A stretch of 64,000 nucleotides of DNA. Source: Methanoculleus thermophilus (GTDB taxonomy: Archaea; Halobacteriota; Methanomicrobia; Methanomicrobiales; Methanoculleaceae). The translations under genes and the position numbers were made by a program. The notes beneath the pieces were generated by a model that did not search any database, was not told where the DNA came from, and saw only the letters and a program-made list of their open reading frames with translations. Location of the stretch: the NCBI RefSeq assembly GCF_001571405.1, contig NZ_BCNX01000009.1, positions 1-64,000 of the forward strand, in the 5' to 3' direction. Numbering within the stretch: position 1 is the stretch's first letter; every line of letters begins with the position of its first letter. Below are positions 1 to 8,394 of the stretch, in pieces.

Positions 1-2457
1 CAGTTCAGCCTCACGGCTCTCAAGGAGGCTTCGCTTCGCATCCAGCGCCTGGGAGAGCCGCGAGAGTCCTTCGAGGCGCACACGGAGTTCAAACGCTCTC
101 TGGAATGCTGCTTCGGCACGGTTGCATTCTTCGCCAAGTGCGGCAAACCGTTCCGGGTCAAAAGAGAGGCGGGCAAGTTCGTCCATCGCACTCTCCCGCT
201 TCTTACAAAGCCCGTCAATCTTTGCAAGAACGACAGCGTGCTCCTCCTCAAGCGCTGGTTTTTGCAGAAGTCGGGCCTGCATCTGCGCATACGCACGGTA
301 AGACGCCTCAAGCGCCTGCGCCTGCGCTTCCAGGTCTTGCAGGACCCCTGGGTCGAACCCGAGCCGTGCGATCTTCGCCTCGGCCTCCTCTTTACGGGCC
401 AGGTAATCCTCGACATCGGCGATGAGCTGCTGCCGCTCCTTCTGGAGGGCGGGAAGGCGGCTGCACTCGCCCCGGAGCGTATCAGCCTCCGCCCGCTTCC
501 CGGTCAGGTCCCGGATCCGCTCTTTGAGGGCATTATGCGCCTCGGGATCGTATTCATCCATACCAAGCGCCCGTATTGCGGCACTGTACTTTTCAGCCTC
601 GGTCTTGCGCCGTTGCAGGACGGCTGCGGTCTGCTCGTATCGGGAGGAATAAAGCGCATGCTGTTCCTTTAAGCGCTGGTATGCCGTACGTTGCTGGTAA
701 AGGTTCTGTAAGCCTGCGATGAGGGCCTCGCGCTCGGCGACTGCCCTCGCATACTCGTGCTCGAGATCGGCAAGCGTCTTCTGTTTTAATTCACTGGCGG
801 CTGCAAGATCGTCGACCAGTTCCTCATAATGCTCGCCGAGGCTCTGGTGGCACATGGGGCAGGACCCTTCCGGGCCTGCGGTGATGATCTCGGCCCGGTG
901 CTCCGCCAGCCGCCGGATCTCCTCGCGGATCGTCTCCTGGCGTTCGGCGCACACGCTGATCCGTGAAGTCAGGTACTCTTTTTTGCTCTCTGCAGACTCA
1001 ATCTGCTCCTCAATCGCACCCATCCCGGCGAGTTGCCGGGAAACTCCGGCGATCTCGGTCTCGAGTTGATTCATCTCTTCGGAGGCGGCGCAAGCTTCCT
1101 GCAGGCACCACTCTCTCTGCCGGGCATACTCCGCCGCCGAGAGAAAGATCTCTTCACGGGCCCGGAGAGCATCGAGGTCACGGACCTCGGCCTCCAGCGC
1201 ACGGAGATGCTGGACCTTCCCTTCAATCCGCTCTATCTCCTTTCGGTTCTCCAGGACCCGCTGCTCTATCTGGGCAAACCGCTCATCGAGGCGAGCAAGT
1301 TCCTCACGAAGACTGTCGTATTCGGGTTGGAGAGCCTTCATCGCCGAGATACGATTATGAAGCGACTGCAGCGCTGCAATATCACCGGAAAGCCCAGCAA
1401 CCGCGTCCTCATCTTTTTTCAGTACGGCGAGTTCGGCTTCAATCTTTGCGAAGCGTTCAGTATACTCCCGGATCTGCTCCTCAACGGTCTCCACCTCGTG
1501 CCTCAGGCGGTCCACGGTTGCCCTATTCTCGGCCATTTGGGCGAGCTCTGCCTTTAAGGATTCGTAACGCCCGGCAAGGAGATCGAGATCTCTAAGTTCG
1601 TCCTGCAACCGCTGCCGCTGTGCGATCTCTGCCTCTCCCTCCTGGCACTCGGTGCGGAGCCGCGCGATCTCTGCCTCAAGCACCTCCCTCTCCCGCGCGA
1701 GGTGCAGGTAGCGGTCGCGCACGGAGAGAAGCCGATCGCGCTCTTTACGGGCGCGCTCAAGCATCTCTGCAGCGCTCTGCTCGCCGGCACTGATCCGCTT
1801 CAGTTCGTCCTCCGCCCGGGCAAGTTCGGCGCGAAGTTCCTCAAGTCGGTCGCGAATCGAGGCGGCATCGAGTTCCTGGAGTCTTCCCGTGAACTCCAAA
1901 AGAGTTCCTTCCCGGGCATCGATGATCTGTTTTAACTCCTCCATGCTGTCTTTCTTGAGGTAATCGATGCCCAGCACCTGCATGAACCAATCCTTCCGGG
2001 ATCCGGCCCGGCTCTCGAGCAGGGTGAGGAGTTCCTTCTGTCCGGCGTAGATGGTGTTTCGGAAGTCACCCGGCCCCATGCCGACGATCCGGTGCACTTC
2101 TTCTCCAACTTTTTGGACGCTGCTTGCAAGCAGTTTCTGGTTCAGGAAGAGGTACGCCTCGTGGAGGGTCGAGGAGGGGCGCCGCTTGAACCTGCGAACG
2201 ACGGCATACTCGTTGCCACCGACCAGGAAGTCCAGGCGGACCTCGCAGACATCCTGCGGGCCCGCAAAGGAACTGACGATGTAGTTCCCATCTAGCCCCG
2301 TCCCCTGAAGCCCGTAGAGAGCAAAGAGAATAGCACTCACGATGCTGCTCTTGCCGGTCCCGTTGTTCCCGATGATACCCGTGATGCCGTCCTGGAAGGT
2401 GATCTCCTGGTCGCGGAACCGCTTGAAGTTCCGCATCCGGAGTTTATTCAGCAGCAT
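1..2457 (-). CDS. rad50: Rad50 ATPase, C-terminal part beyond window
   Basis: Rad50 is the SMC-like ATPase of the Mre11-Rad50 complex that tethers and processes DNA double-strand breaks. From the ATG at 2457 the frame stays open for 819 codons to the window edge, so the C-terminal ATPase half is missing. The N-terminus has a Walker A loop, GNNGTGKSS, at about residues 30-38. A long, charged, coiled-coil-like stretch follows and leads to a zinc-hook CPMC at about residues 533-536 (near 850-861), after which the returning coil begins. The start overlaps the end of mre11 by 14 bases, so the two are surely co-transcribed. A second in-frame ATG at 2436 (MRNFKRF) is a possible alternative start. 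Confidence 0.96.
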   Translation of the reverse strand, partial: MLLNKLRMRNFKRFRDQEITFQDGITGIIGNNGTGKSSIVSAILFALYGLQGTGLDGNYIVSSFAGPQDVCEVRLDFLVGGNEYAVVRRFKRRPSSTLHEAYLFLNQKLLASSVQKVGEEVHRIVGMGPGDFRNTIYAGQKELLTLLESRAGSRKDWFMQVLGIDYLKKDSMEELKQIIDAREGTLLEFTGRLQELDAASIRDRLEELRAELARAEDELKRISAGEQSAAEMLERARKERDRLLSVRDRYLHLAREREVLEAEIARLRTECQEGEAEIAQRQRLQDELRDLDLLAGRYESLKAELAQMAENRATVDRLRHEVETVEEQIREYTERFAKIEAELAVLKKDEDAVAGLSGDIAALQSLHNRISAMKALQPEYDSLREELARLDERFAQIEQRVLENRKEIERIEGKVQHLRALEAEVRDLDALRAREEIFLSAAEYARQREWCLQEACAASEEMNQLETEIAGVSRQLAGMGAIEEQIESAESKKEYLTSRISVCAERQETIREEIRRLAEHRAEIITAGPEGSCPMCHQSLGEHYEELVDDLAAASELKQKTLADLEHEYARAVAEREALIAGLQNLYQQRTAYQRLKEQHALYSSRYEQTAAVLQRRKTEAEKYSAAIRALGMDEYDPEAHNALKERIRDLTGKRAEADTLRGECSRLPALQKERQQLIADVEDYLARKEEAEAKIARLGFDPGVLQDLEAQAQALEASYRAYAQMQARLLQKPALEEEHAVVLAKIDGLCKKRESAMDELARLSFDPERFAALGEECNRAEAAFQRAFELRVRLEGLSRLSQALDAKRSLLESREAEL

Positions 2458-3610
2458 TCTCCCCCTCTTTGTGGCGCGCGATGACCGTTCTGAGGACATC
2501 TGTCCCGGTCTTCTTCACGAACTCTTCATCGCCGGGGGCGAGGTGCTCCATCTCCACGAAGTGCTTGAACTCGGCGACGTAGTCAAGGCCGACAAGCGAG
2601 TCTTCGTAAAGTATCCGGGATGGATCGTCGATGGTGAGGGCCTGCAGTTTGAGGTCGAGCACCCGGCTCCTGACCTCCGCGAGGGGCTTCTGGTCAAGTG
2701 CGCGGAGTGTCTCGCGCCGGATCCCATCAAGCGTGATCTGGCAGATCGCCTGGTAGATCCCCTTCCCGGCTCTATCAACTGCGTCAAGGATTCCATCCAC
2801 GACCTCCCGGGCAGAGAGACCGTCGCAGTTGATACGGCCGAGGTTGATCATGGGGGTGTGCGGGAGGTCGACATGCCGGACCTCCCCCGAGGCCAGATCC
2901 ACGACGAGGCCACCCTTGGTATCCGATATCTCACCGTAATTACAGTATTCAAGCGACCCGCTGTACCAGGCATTATCGGTGACCTGTACCTGATCGTGGA
3001 AGTGGCCGAGCGCGATGTAGTCGAACCGGTCGGAGAGGATCGTCGCATCCAGTTCGTGTTCGGCAACGGTGCGGAGCCTTCGATCCGAGAGAACGCTTGC
3101 AAGACCATGAGTGACGAGCACGTCTGTGCCGGAGGAGAACTCTATCTCCTCAAACGCTGCCCGGTACCCCTCAGGGAGAAGCATATTCGGGATCAGATGA
3201 AAGACAACGTCATCGAGTTCAACCCGCCGATAGCGGTTATGGTGAGCGATGTAGAGATCGTTTGCGCGGTAGCCTGCCCGTTCGAGCACCTCAAACGGCG
3301 ATGCCGTATATCGGGTCTTGGCCATGCTGTGGTTACCCGCGACCATGAGCACCGGTATCCCGGCATCTCTAAGACGGCCAAGGGCATCGAGGGCCGTTGT
3401 GTAGGCGCGGGTTTTCGGCTTGACCTGGTGGAAGAGGTCGCCGGCATGGACGAGCGCATCGGGATGCAAGTCGATGATTCGATCGATGGCGGCGAGGAAG
3501 TTGTCATAGATGAGTTGTTCGCGCAGGTTCATCCCGGTTTTGGGGTCTACCCGGTTAAATGCCGACAATCCGAGATGTGTGTCTGCTACATGAACGATCT
3601 TCATGCCCAA
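2444..3610 (-). CDS. mre11: Mre11 nuclease
   Basis: Mre11 is the Mn-dependent nuclease partner of Rad50. The 388-residue protein shows the calcineurin-like phosphoesterase motifs in order: DTH at residues 10-12, GDLFH around 57-61, GNH at 92-94, VTHG around 166-169 and GHFH at 202-205. The remaining 180 residues form the capping and Rad50-binding region. The ATG at 3610 is followed by a second in-frame ATG two codons later, and either could be used. It is the first gene of an mre11-rad50 operon on the minus strand. No HerA or NurA gene is visible in the window; they may lie beyond rad50. Confidence 0.96.
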   Translation of the reverse strand: MGMKIVHVADTHLGLSAFNRVDPKTGMNLREQLIYDNFLAAIDRIIDLHPDALVHAGDLFHQVKPKTRAYTTALDALGRLRDAGIPVLMVAGNHSMAKTRYTASPFEVLERAGYRANDLYIAHHNRYRRVELDDVVFHLIPNMLLPEGYRAAFEEIEFSSGTDVLVTHGLASVLSDRRLRTVAEHELDATILSDRFDYIALGHFHDQVQVTDNAWYSGSLEYCNYGEISDTKGGLVVDLASGEVRHVDLPHTPMINLGRINCDGLSAREVVDGILDAVDRAGKGIYQAICQITLDGIRRETLRALDQKPLAEVRSRVLDLKLQALTIDDPSRILYEDSLVGLDYVAEFKHFVEMEHLAPGDEEFVKKTGTDVLRTVIARHKEGENAAE

Positions 3611-3700
3611 TTAGTCTCCGTGTCTCTTGCGTATAAATGCCTGATCTCTGTGCTGTGAAAGTGTTTGGCACCGGGTCGGTGTCAAAAATACGTGTAAACT

Positions 3701-3731
3701 AATATATCCTCACCAATATTTGTATGGTGAT
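3701..3731 (+). promoter_or_regulatory. Promoter and RBS of the SepCysS operon
   Basis: An AT-rich TATA-like box (AATATATC, 3701-3708) lies about 27 bases before a GTG codon. A GGTGA ribosome binding site at 3727-3731 is followed by four bases and then that GTG. The same GGTGA-N4-start spacing is seen at other genes of the window (9998, 33156), which supports GTG at 3735 as the operon's first start. Confidence 0.5.
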
Positions 3732-3734
3732 CTC

Positions 3735-3917
3735 GTGTCGAAAAGAGCCGTAGATGCAGTTTTTCAGGCGCTCTTCCTCCTCTCCGACCTCCGGTTTCTG
3801 CTCCGGGAGACAGCTCCCAAGCATGACCTTGACGAGGCACAGAGAGCGCGCGCCGCAGCCACGTTAGAGAAGATGAAGCGGCAGATCGCAATCATTGAAG
3901 AGGAGTTGATCCAGTGA
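3735..3917 (+). CDS. Small helical protein coupled to SepCysS (possible SepCysE-type factor)
   Basis: This 60-residue protein begins at a GTG with a well-placed GGTGA and ends in a TGA that overlaps the GTG of the SepCysS gene, so the two should be translationally coupled. It is predicted mostly helical: a hydrophobic N-terminal stretch (VFQALFLLSDLRFLL) and a charged C-terminal helix (ARAAATLEKMKRQIAIIEEEL). No catalytic motif is visible. In other methanogens a scaffold protein, SepCysE, holds SepRS and SepCysS together; its size and domain make-up differ among lineages. Position and helical character make this a candidate reduced form, but that is inference, and I cannot show sequence homology. 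Confidence 0.6.
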   Translation: MSKRAVDAVFQALFLLSDLRFLLRETAPKHDLDEAQRARAAATLEKMKRQIAIIEEELIQ

Positions 3918-5092
3918 AATGCGCAGTAGATATCGAGTCACGCGACATCGAGGAGATGTATATCAACATTGACCCGATTCAGGCAGGCGGGCGACTCACC
4001 GCGGACGCCATGAAAGCGGCGATATCATTCGGCGACGGCTACTCAGTCTGTGACAACTGCCGGAATCCCCCCAGGCTTGATTATATTCAGAACCCCCCGA
4101 TCGCGCAGTTCCACAAGGACCTTGCTGCGTGGCTGAATATGGACACTGTGCGGGTGGTGCCGGGAGCGCGCCGCGGGTTCCAGGCGGTGGCAAATACATA
4201 TGTTGAGAAAGGCGATCCGGTCATCCTGACGTCGCTCGCTCACTATACGGAGTTTATGGCAATCGAGGCGGCTGGAGGGATCCCGCGGGAGATTCCAAAG
4301 GATAAAAATAATCACATCACCGCCGATGCTGCGGCGGAAAAGATTGAGGCGGTGATCCGTGAGTTCTCGAAGACGCCACCGCTGCTCTTTGTCGATCATG
4401 TCGACTACCAGTTCGGGAACATTCATGACGTCGCGGGCATCATCAAGGTCGCCCACCAGTACGACATCCCGGTCCTCGTCAACGGGGCCTACACCGTAGG
4501 GATCATGCCTATCGACGGCAAGGCACTCGGAGCCGACTTTCTGGTAGGGTCGGGCCACAAGAGCATGGCGGCCCCAGCACCATCCGGCCTCCTTGCGACG
4601 ACGAACGAGCACGCGGAGCGGGTATTCCGGATGACACAGGCGAAGGGAGATGTAACGGGCAGGTCGTTCGGCATGAAGGAGATAGAGATGATGGGCTGCA
4701 CCCTGATGGGGGTCACCGTCGTCGGCATGATGGCCTCGTTCCCTCACGTAAAGGAGCGGGTGAAACACTGGGAGACCGAGGTAACCCACTCACAGGCAGT
4801 CGTTGACGCCCTCCTCTCCATCGAGGGGACGAAGGTGCTCTCAGATTACCCGCGGCAGCACACCCTGACCCGGATCGATACCAGCGAGTCCTTCGATAAG
4901 GTCGCGCAGCAGCACAAGAAACGTGGTTTCTTCCTCTCGAGCGCATTAAAGAAGCGGGGGATCACCGGTGTCATCCCCGGGTCCACCCGGGTCTGGAAGT
5001 TCAACACCTTCGGGCTGACCGAGAAGCAGATCCGGTATGTCGGAGAGGCATTTATTGAGGTTGCGCGGGAGAATGGGTTGAATATTATCTGA
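3914..5092 (+). CDS. pscS: O-phospho-L-seryl-tRNA:Cys-tRNA synthase (SepCysS)
   Basis: SepCysS is the PLP enzyme that turns phosphoseryl-tRNA(Cys) into Cys-tRNA(Cys), the methanogen route to cysteine. The 392-residue protein has a fold-type I aminotransferase-like layout. The PLP-binding lysine lies in GSGHKS at residue 216. Cysteines C46 and C49 (CDNC) and C262 (MMGCTLMG) match the three cysteines known to be catalytic in the family. A patch of small and basic residues (PGARRGF, residues 83-89) may help bind PLP phosphate. Translation starts at a GTG overlapping the stop of the preceding small gene. No SepRS gene is in the window. The adjacent thiI uses related sulfur chemistry but lies on the other strand. 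Confidence 0.95.
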   Translation: MKCAVDIESRDIEEMYINIDPIQAGGRLTADAMKAAISFGDGYSVCDNCRNPPRLDYIQNPPIAQFHKDLAAWLNMDTVRVVPGARRGFQAVANTYVEKGDPVILTSLAHYTEFMAIEAAGGIPREIPKDKNNHITADAAAEKIEAVIREFSKTPPLLFVDHVDYQFGNIHDVAGIIKVAHQYDIPVLVNGAYTVGIMPIDGKALGADFLVGSGHKSMAAPAPSGLLATTNEHAERVFRMTQAKGDVTGRSFGMKEIEMMGCTLMGVTVVGMMASFPHVKERVKHWETEVTHSQAVVDALLSIEGTKVLSDYPRQHTLTRIDTSESFDKVAQQHKKRGFFLSSALKKRGITGVIPGSTRVWKFNTFGLTEKQIRYVGEAFIEVARENGLNII

Positions 5093-5144
5093 AAGACTCG
5101 TCAACTCTTTTTTAGCGGCACAGTGTGAGCGGGGGCAGAACCCC

Positions 5145-6323
5145 TCACTCAACCAACTCAATCACTCCGTTCTTTGCGCGGTAGCGCTGCACCGCCCCGG
5201 TAGCCTGCTCCGCGAGGGCAGCAACGCCTATCTCTTCCTCAATCCGTGCAATCGTCTCCGCGGGTGCCGCTGTCGAAGGGTAGCGGGGAGCAACCGCGCA
5301 CTCGACACTCCCGGGATGGGGTTCGAACGTCCCGATGGCGCGGGCGCGCTCGATGATCTCCTCCTTGTCAAACCCAATCAGCGGGCGAAGCACCGGAATG
5401 GACGTCGCCGAAGCGATCACGGTCATATTTGCAAGCGTCTGGGAGGCCACCTGCCCCAGGTTGTCACCGTTGACAAGCGCGTAAGCGCCGCGCTCCCTCG
5501 CAAGGATGCCGGCAACCCGGAGCATGAACCGCTTGCAGAGGATGCACCGGTAGCGCGGCTCTTTCAAGCCCGTGATCACCTCAAAGAACGGCTCCATATC
5601 CACGACAAGGAGATCAAGCGGGTGCCCCGGGATCCAGGTGGAGAGCCGGGCATGATTTGCGAGGACGTTCCGCTCCAGATCGGCTCCTCCGAATCGACCG
5701 CCCCGCATGTTGACGTGAACCATCCGGCAGCCCCGGCGCATCATCAACCACGACGCGACGGGCGAGTCGATCCCTGCCGAGAGAAGACACAGCACCTCCC
5801 CCTGTGTCCCATACGGGAGACCGCCCGGCCCATCGATCTTCTCATCGTAAACAAGGCCGCCAAACTCCCGGGCCTCAACAAAGACCTCGTAGTCGGGCGC
5901 CGTCAGGTTAACCCTTGCATCAGAGATCCGGTCAAGGATGGCTGAGCCAACCTCGGCCGCGAGTTCCTGACTGTTGAATCCCTCGACCCCCGAGCGGCGT
6001 GCCCGGACGGCAAACGACATTCCCGGGTGGAGACGCCGCTTGGCGTGCTCAACGGCTGCAGCCGAGATCCCCTCGATATCGGGCGTGGTCACCGTGCAGA
6101 CGCTCACGCTTGCCACACCAAACGTCCTTGCCGCCACCCCGGCAATCTGCCGGGGTTCGTCTCCGTAGATCAGAACTCTCCCCCGGGGAGCCTCGATGCG
6201 GTAAGAGAGCCCTTCGGCCTCCAGTGCGAGCCGGATGTTCTCGATCATGATCGATATGAACCGGCGTTTCACCGGCTCGCTCTTGAGGAAGATCTCGCTG
6301 TACCGAATCATCACCGCTTCCAC
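5145..6323 (-). CDS. thiI: tRNA 4-thiouridine synthase ThiI
   Basis: ThiI adenylates U8 of tRNA and replaces its oxygen with sulfur. The 392-residue protein has an N-terminal ferredoxin-like and THUMP region (about 1-165), then a PP-loop ATPase domain with LSAGIDSPVA at about residues 181-190. There is no C-terminal rhodanese domain. Instead a CILC motif occurs at residues 260-263, in the place where methanogen ThiI proteins are reported to carry a CXXC essential for sulfur transfer. It ends with a conventional stop at 5145. The ATG at 6323 overlaps the stop region of the small upstream gene by 13 bases, suggesting one transcript. Confidence 0.93.
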   Translation of the reverse strand: MEAVMIRYSEIFLKSEPVKRRFISIMIENIRLALEAEGLSYRIEAPRGRVLIYGDEPRQIAGVAARTFGVASVSVCTVTTPDIEGISAAAVEHAKRRLHPGMSFAVRARRSGVEGFNSQELAAEVGSAILDRISDARVNLTAPDYEVFVEAREFGGLVYDEKIDGPGGLPYGTQGEVLCLLSAGIDSPVASWLMMRRGCRMVHVNMRGGRFGGADLERNVLANHARLSTWIPGHPLDLLVVDMEPFFEVITGLKEPRYRCILCKRFMLRVAGILARERGAYALVNGDNLGQVASQTLANMTVIASATSIPVLRPLIGFDKEEIIERARAIGTFEPHPGSVECAVAPRYPSTAAPAETIARIEEEIGVAALAEQATGAVQRYRAKNGVIELVE

Positions 6324-6571
6324 GAATCTGCGCCTCCTTCCCGATAGCCCTCCGGAGCAGCCATAACATCCTCAAAACCCGGTTTTTTCACCGCATCGAG
6401 CAACCGCTCCAACTCTGCATGATGCGCCAGGTCGACCTCACTAGGAGCTCGATGATCGCCGGTGGACCGGACCCGTATGGTCCCCGGAATCTCCCGCGCA
6501 AGGAGTCCTTGGGCGGCCGCAATAGGCTCAAAGGATTTCATGAGCGAAGCCAGCCCCAGTCTATCTCGCAT
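6311..6571 (-). CDS. Small hypothetical protein upstream of thiI
   Basis: This is an 86-residue protein that I do not recognise. It is soluble, with a basic and leucine-rich N-terminus and a hydrophilic end rich in Glu, Asp and Gly. It overlaps the thiI start by 13 bases on the same strand, which is the best argument that it is real. A TATA-like GCATAAAAAG lies only about 10 bases before the ATG at 6571, too close for a normal archaeal promoter. The in-frame ATG at 6541 (MKSFEPI), about 40 bases from that box, is therefore a plausible alternative start. A false overlapping frame cannot be excluded. Confidence 0.45.
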   Translation of the reverse strand: MRDRLGLASLMKSFEPIAAAQGLLAREIPGTIRVRSTGDHRAPSEVDLAHHAELERLLDAVKKPGFEDVMAAPEGYREGGADSWKR

Positions 6572-6652
6572 CTCCTCTTTTTATGCTCGCTCGACCTACA
6601 TGAATCTTCGCGAATCGCGGCAATTTAAGCCTTCTGCATCGTGAGCAAATGG

Positions 6653-6659
6653 TATTTAA
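6653..6659 (+). promoter_or_regulatory. TATA box for the DUF2150-type gene
   Basis: The box TATTTAA sits 27 bases before the ATG at 6686, the normal distance from TATA box to transcription start in archaea. This suggests a leaderless or very short-leader mRNA and argues against the upstream in-frame GTG at 6641. A second candidate, CAATTTAAG, lies at 6621-6629. Confidence 0.45.
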
Positions 6660-6685
6660 CAGAGGCACTCCGAATGTGTACTGAT

Positions 6686-7312
6686 ATGGCAAAGAAGGCG
6701 AGTGCCAAACAGGCAGAACCCATGAAACTCTTCTATATTTTTTACAATCAGGAGCGCTGGGACAACTGGATTAAGACGCTGGAAGAGGCAAGTTTCGAGC
6801 CCGCAGAGGGCGAAGAGGTCTCCGAAGGGGAACAGATACTCTACAGTTTCACTGAGGATATCACCCTCTCGGTCTTAAAGATCATCCGTCTCTACCAGAA
6901 CGGCCGATTCACGAAGGAGGAGACCATTGAGAAGCTCAACGATGTGGAGCTGATTGTTATGACCGGTCTCCCCGAAGGAGACCTCGAGGAGATCATCGGG
7001 TCGCTCCAGCTCTCGCTGCTGGTGCTCTTTACTGCCTGCCGGAAGTACCTCGAGGGTGAGTTTGATAAAGATATCAAGACGCTTGTGAAGAAGGGGCGGA
7101 GCATCGACGAGGAGAACCTCGATGAGGCGCTTGAGGTTGCAGCGAATATCGGGGCGGCCGTGATCGATGGTGCCACCTGCTGCGGAAAATATATCAAGGA
7201 CAACGTGGAGAATCCAAGCCTCTTTGACGAGTGGCTAATCGAGATCGAGACCATGGGCAACGCCATGAAGTCACTCGCGAAGTTTGACGAGGAGCCTGGA
7301 GAAGTCTCGTGA
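6686..7312 (+). CDS. Conserved archaeal protein, DUF2150-like
   Basis: The 208-residue acidic, largely helical protein begins with a short charged tail followed by FYIFYNQERWDNWI, and resembles the archaeal DUF2150 family, which has no known function. It carries a double-cysteine segment (ATCCGKYI) near residue 165 and many Glu and Asp residues. I chose the ATG at 6686 because of the TATA box spacing; a GTG at 6641 and an ATG at 6674 are in the same frame. Its last codons overlap the GTG of the next gene by four bases (GTGA), so the pair is co-translated. The family assignment is from memory of the sequence pattern. Confidence 0.75.
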   Translation: MAKKASAKQAEPMKLFYIFYNQERWDNWIKTLEEASFEPAEGEEVSEGEQILYSFTEDITLSVLKIIRLYQNGRFTKEETIEKLNDVELIVMTGLPEGDLEEIIGSLQLSLLVLFTACRKYLEGEFDKDIKTLVKKGRSIDEENLDEALEVAANIGAAVIDGATCCGKYIKDNVENPSLFDEWLIEIETMGNAMKSLAKFDEEPGEVS

Positions 7313-7761
7313 TTGCAGATAAGGCCCGATTTCGGGCGGCAAGGAGACTTGAACGGGCAGCCGGATTCCGGCTCCCGGATCATGTCTTCTCAGGCGCATT
7401 TCTTGAGGCGCTCGGGAGGGCAATCAACTTCGATAACCTCGATCGCCGGATGCGGGAGCAGCTCCTCGCTTTTTTCCGCGACTTCATGGACTGTGAATGC
7501 AAAAACGCACCCTACTGCGGATGCCCTGAGCGGAAGTTCACCCTTGCGATCATCGAGTTTCGTGAGATGGGGCTTGATCACCGCCAGATCAGTGCCCACC
7601 TTCTCGACGAGTACGGGATTGACCTCTACCCCGCCGATATCCTGAGTTTCCTCGAAGACTCTGTCCATATGCTTGAGGCGATACGCGACGTCGCCGAGTT
7701 GCAGGGGCGGGAGAAACTGGCGGAGAACGCCATCGAGCATATCAGGAAGATCGAACACTAA
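7309..7761 (+). CDS. Cysteine-cluster protein, function unknown
   Basis: A 150-residue protein starting at a GTG that overlaps the stop of the preceding gene. Its central feature is a cysteine cluster, DCECKNAPYCGCPER, around residues 62-76, which could bind zinc or an Fe-S cluster. A helical region follows with the pattern HRQISAHLLDEYGIDLYPADILSFLED, which reads like a helix-turn-helix or peptide-binding module. Similar cysteine clusters occur in euryarchaeal helicase-associated proteins (DUF5814-like), but here there is no helicase domain. Coupling to the DUF2150-like gene suggests a joint function. Specific function unknown. Confidence 0.7.
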   Translation: MIADKARFRAARRLERAAGFRLPDHVFSGAFLEALGRAINFDNLDRRMREQLLAFFRDFMDCECKNAPYCGCPERKFTLAIIEFREMGLDHRQISAHLLDEYGIDLYPADILSFLEDSVHMLEAIRDVAELQGREKLAENAIEHIRKIEH

Positions 7762-7835
7762 GGCAAGACCCTGGATGTCCCGGGCTCCACTCTTCGCCCC
7801 ATTCAGGGCAGCCGCATAAGTATGGCTCCTGGCGA

Positions 7836-8279
7836 CTACCCGCCCCCGGGCTTGCGCATCATGGGAGCCACGTTGCAGCCCGCCATCTCCCCAAAGCAGA
7901 AGAGGAACCGCTCCCGGATACTCTTCGGCAGCCTCGCCTCCGGGATGAGTTCAAACCCGAGTCTTTCGTAAAACCCAATCAATGGAAGTGTTGAGTGGAT
8001 GTAGATCGTCTCGGAGCCGCATTCTTCGAGAAGTCTCTGGACAGCTTCCCTTGCATATCCGCTTCCACGGTACTCGTCCAGGGTGAAGACGCAGTCCATC
8101 TCAAGCCCCTCCGGATGGCGTGTGCAGCGAGCCGTCGCCGCAAGGGTTCCATCGACGAAGACGCCAAAGATCCTCTCCCGTGTCGGATCGGACTTCTGGC
8201 CGCGGTAGTGCATCCAGACCCTCTCTGCAAGCAAAAACTCATCACGTTCCAGTTCACGGATATTCTTCCTCATCATCAT
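7836..8279 (-). CDS. GNAT-family N-acetyltransferase
   Basis: This 147-residue protein has the GNAT fold signature. Strands ending in MDCVFTLDEYRG lead into the acetyl-CoA loop GSGYAREAVQRLLEE near residues 85-98. It is followed by the typical IYIHSTLPLIGFYERLGFEL (B motif, Tyr of YERLGF). The substrate is unknown. Three ATG codons in a row (8279, 8276, 8273) follow a GAGAGG Shine-Dalgarno-like stretch, so the exact start is uncertain by two residues; an upstream TTG at 8297 is less likely. It is a single gene with no evident operon partner. Confidence 0.85.
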   Translation of the reverse strand: MMMRKNIRELERDEFLLAERVWMHYRGQKSDPTRERIFGVFVDGTLAATARCTRHPEGLEMDCVFTLDEYRGSGYAREAVQRLLEECGSETIYIHSTLPLIGFYERLGFELIPEARLPKSIRERFLFCFGEMAGCNVAPMMRKPGGG

Positions 8280-8394
8280 CCTCTCATATGAGCACAACCT
8301 GCTGCACCATCTTACTTCAATTAAACTGAGAGAGGTTTCCGGGGGGTGTTAGGATGATAGCAAGCGCAGCCCGTGGACCGTGGTTCTCCCGGGT

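Noticed and set aside
2342-3658. Plus-strand open frame of 438 codons
   Set aside because: It is the antisense of mre11 (and of the rad50 start), where high GC content gives open shadows. The minus-strand protein has all nuclease motifs; this frame has none.
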